Source: Rhodococcus sp. (in: high G+C Gram-positive bacteria)
GTDB lineage: Bacteria; Actinomycetota; Actinomycetes; Mycobacteriales; Mycobacteriaceae
Length of the DNA stretch: 64,000 nucleotides
Direction of reading: 5' to 3'
Assembly: GCF_023264675.1 (NCBI RefSeq)
Contig: NZ_JAHFVG010000014.1
Span: 62,001-126,000 of the forward strand
Shown in pieces: positions 62,995 to 64,000 of the stretch (positions within the stretch are counted from its first letter, which is position 1; every line of letters begins with the position of its first letter). Under the pieces are notes generated by a model. The model was not told where the DNA came from and did no database searches. It saw only the letters and a program-made list of their open reading frames with translations. Position numbers and translations under genes: made by a program.

Positions 62995-63971
62995 CACAGC
63001 TTCGAATCGGCGTCCTCGGCGCCTCACGCATCGCCGAGGTCGCCATCGTCGAGCCTGCACGCATTCTGGGACACCGACTCGTCGCGGTCGCCGCTCGCGA
63101 CAAAGACAGAGCGACCGTGTTCGCCGAGAAGTACGGCGTCGAACGAGTTCTGGACTCCTACCAGGCCGTGATCGACGATCCCGAGGTCGACGTGATCTAC
63201 AACCCGCTGGCCAATGCTCTGCATGCTCCGTGGAATCTTGCTGCCGTGCGTGCAGGCAAGCCGGTGTTGACGGAGAAGCCGTTCGCGCGTGATCGCGCGG
63301 AGGCGATCACGGTCGCCGAGGAGGCATCGGCAGCCGGAGTCACCGTGGCGGAAGGGTTCCATTACCTGTTCCACCCTGTGACGGAACGACTGCTGCAGTT
63401 GGCGGAAGACGGAACGCTCGGCGAGCTTCGGCATGTCGAGGTCGTCATGCGAATGCCGGCACCGGATGCCGGTGACCTTCGCTGGTCGCTCGACCTCGCC
63501 GGTGGCGTCATGATGGACCTCGGTTGTTACGGCCTCCATGCCACTCGCCTGTTCGGCCGCTACGCAGGCGGTGACCCGAAAGTCGTGTCGGCATCGGCCG
63601 TCGAGCGGACCGTGGGCATCGACGAGTCGATCGATGTGAATCTCGAATACCCCAGTGGCGCCACGGCTGTGTCACGGAACTCGATGATCGACCCCGACTA
63701 CCTCTTCACACTGAAGGTCGTCGGCTCACGGGGCGAAGCGTTCGCGCACAACTACATCAAACCGAACGAGGACGATCGTGTGAGCATCACCGTCGGCGGC
63801 GACACGACCGTCGAATCACTCGGAAAGCGCTCGTCCTACACCTACCAGTTGGAGGCCTTCGCCGCTCACGTCCTCGACGGTACTTCGCTGCCGCTCGACG
63901 CGAACGACGCCGTCACCAACATGGCGTCGATCGACGACGCGTACCGCGCCGCAGGCATGTCGCCTCGCTGA
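62991..63971 (+). CDS. Gfo/Idh/MocA dehydrogenase 4
   Basis: A 326-residue oxidoreductase with GVLGASRIAEVAIVEPA as the cofactor motif, LTEKPFARDRAEA as the Lys motif and GGVMMDLGCYGLHATRLFG as the catalytic region. It is more like the glucose-fructose oxidoreductase branch than IolG. It is the third member of the LacI-linked operon by ATGA overlap with the IolE-like gene. The 29 bases after it to the window end show no feature. Confidence 0.88.
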   Translation: MTQLRIGVLGASRIAEVAIVEPARILGHRLVAVAARDKDRATVFAEKYGVERVLDSYQAVIDDPEVDVIYNPLANALHAPWNLAAVRAGKPVLTEKPFARDRAEAITVAEEASAAGVTVAEGFHYLFHPVTERLLQLAEDGTLGELRHVEVVMRMPAPDAGDLRWSLDLAGGVMMDLGCYGLHATRLFGRYAGGDPKVVSASAVERTVGIDESIDVNLEYPSGATAVSRNSMIDPDYLFTLKVVGSRGEAFAHNYIKPNEDDRVSITVGGDTTVESLGKRSSYTYQLEAFAAHVLDGTSLPLDANDAVTNMASIDDAYRAAGMSPR

Positions 63972-64000
63972 TCCTCGATATCGAAGTGCCCCGCCCGATC

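Overview
The window is high-GC actinobacterial chromosome from the order Mycobacteriales, most likely a Rhodococcus-type organism. This rests on GTG starts and 4-base start/stop overlaps throughout, on type VII secretion-like proteins, and on a backbone whose order follows the Mycobacterium tuberculosis Rv3291c-Rv3319 segment: an Lrp regulator, lhr, nei2, glpD, lpdA, a gamma-glutamylcyclotransferase, two M20 amidohydrolases, purine nucleoside phosphorylase, a phosphosugar mutase, upp, an Rv3311-like protein, add, deoA, cdd and sdhCDAB. The synteny is from recall of that genome, not from a search. No rRNA, tRNA, insertion sequence, integrase or CRISPR array was seen.

Layout. 1-5.3 kb: the tail of a molybdenum hydroxylase, a YbhN-type membrane protein, an Lrp regulator, an acyl-CoA dehydrogenase, a CPBP protease and an NAD(P)-binding protein. 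5.3-9.5 kb: a small putative biosynthetic locus with an acyl-CoA dehydrogenase divergent from an alpha-oxoamine synthase and an SDR/hydrolase fusion. 10-18 kb: a secreted protein, Lhr helicase and Nei2 (DNA repair), and a FUSC membrane protein. 18-24 kb: glycerol use (glpD divergent from glpK), a class I aminotransferase and the LpdA flavoprotein. 24-36.7 kb: amidohydrolases and purine/pyrimidine salvage, interrupted by a four-gene operon of type VII secretion-like proteins (32.1-34.2 kb).

36.8-46.8 kb looks like accessory cargo placed between add and deoA. It holds an arsenic locus (arsR, acr3, a broken arsC, arsI, a second arsR) with a shared operator-like motif, then an amine catabolism locus (permease, universal stress protein, FAD amine oxidase, aldehyde dehydrogenase, Lrp regulator, omega-aminotransferase). 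Together these could take up putrescine-like amines and oxidise them to omega-amino acids such as GABA.

46.8-52.4 kb returns to the backbone with deoA-cdd and sdhCDAB (succinate dehydrogenase), closed by an unusual composite palindrome array. 52.4-57.8 kb carries an acyl-CoA dehydrogenase and a family III CoA transferase divergent from an IclR regulator, then an MFS exporter and an aldo/keto reductase. 57.9-64 kb is a sugar or inositol catabolism region with four Gfo/Idh/MocA dehydrogenases, an IolE-like TIM barrel and a LacI-type regulator.

Most interesting points: the orphan type VII-like operon; the oxoamine synthase locus with a degenerate hydrolase half; two independent genes whose best start is CTG inside a CTGA overlap; the 51-bp palindromic repeat array after sdhB; a 17-bp hairpin buried in the 3' end of deoA that could terminate the opposing gene; and the repeated operator motif in the arsenic locus.
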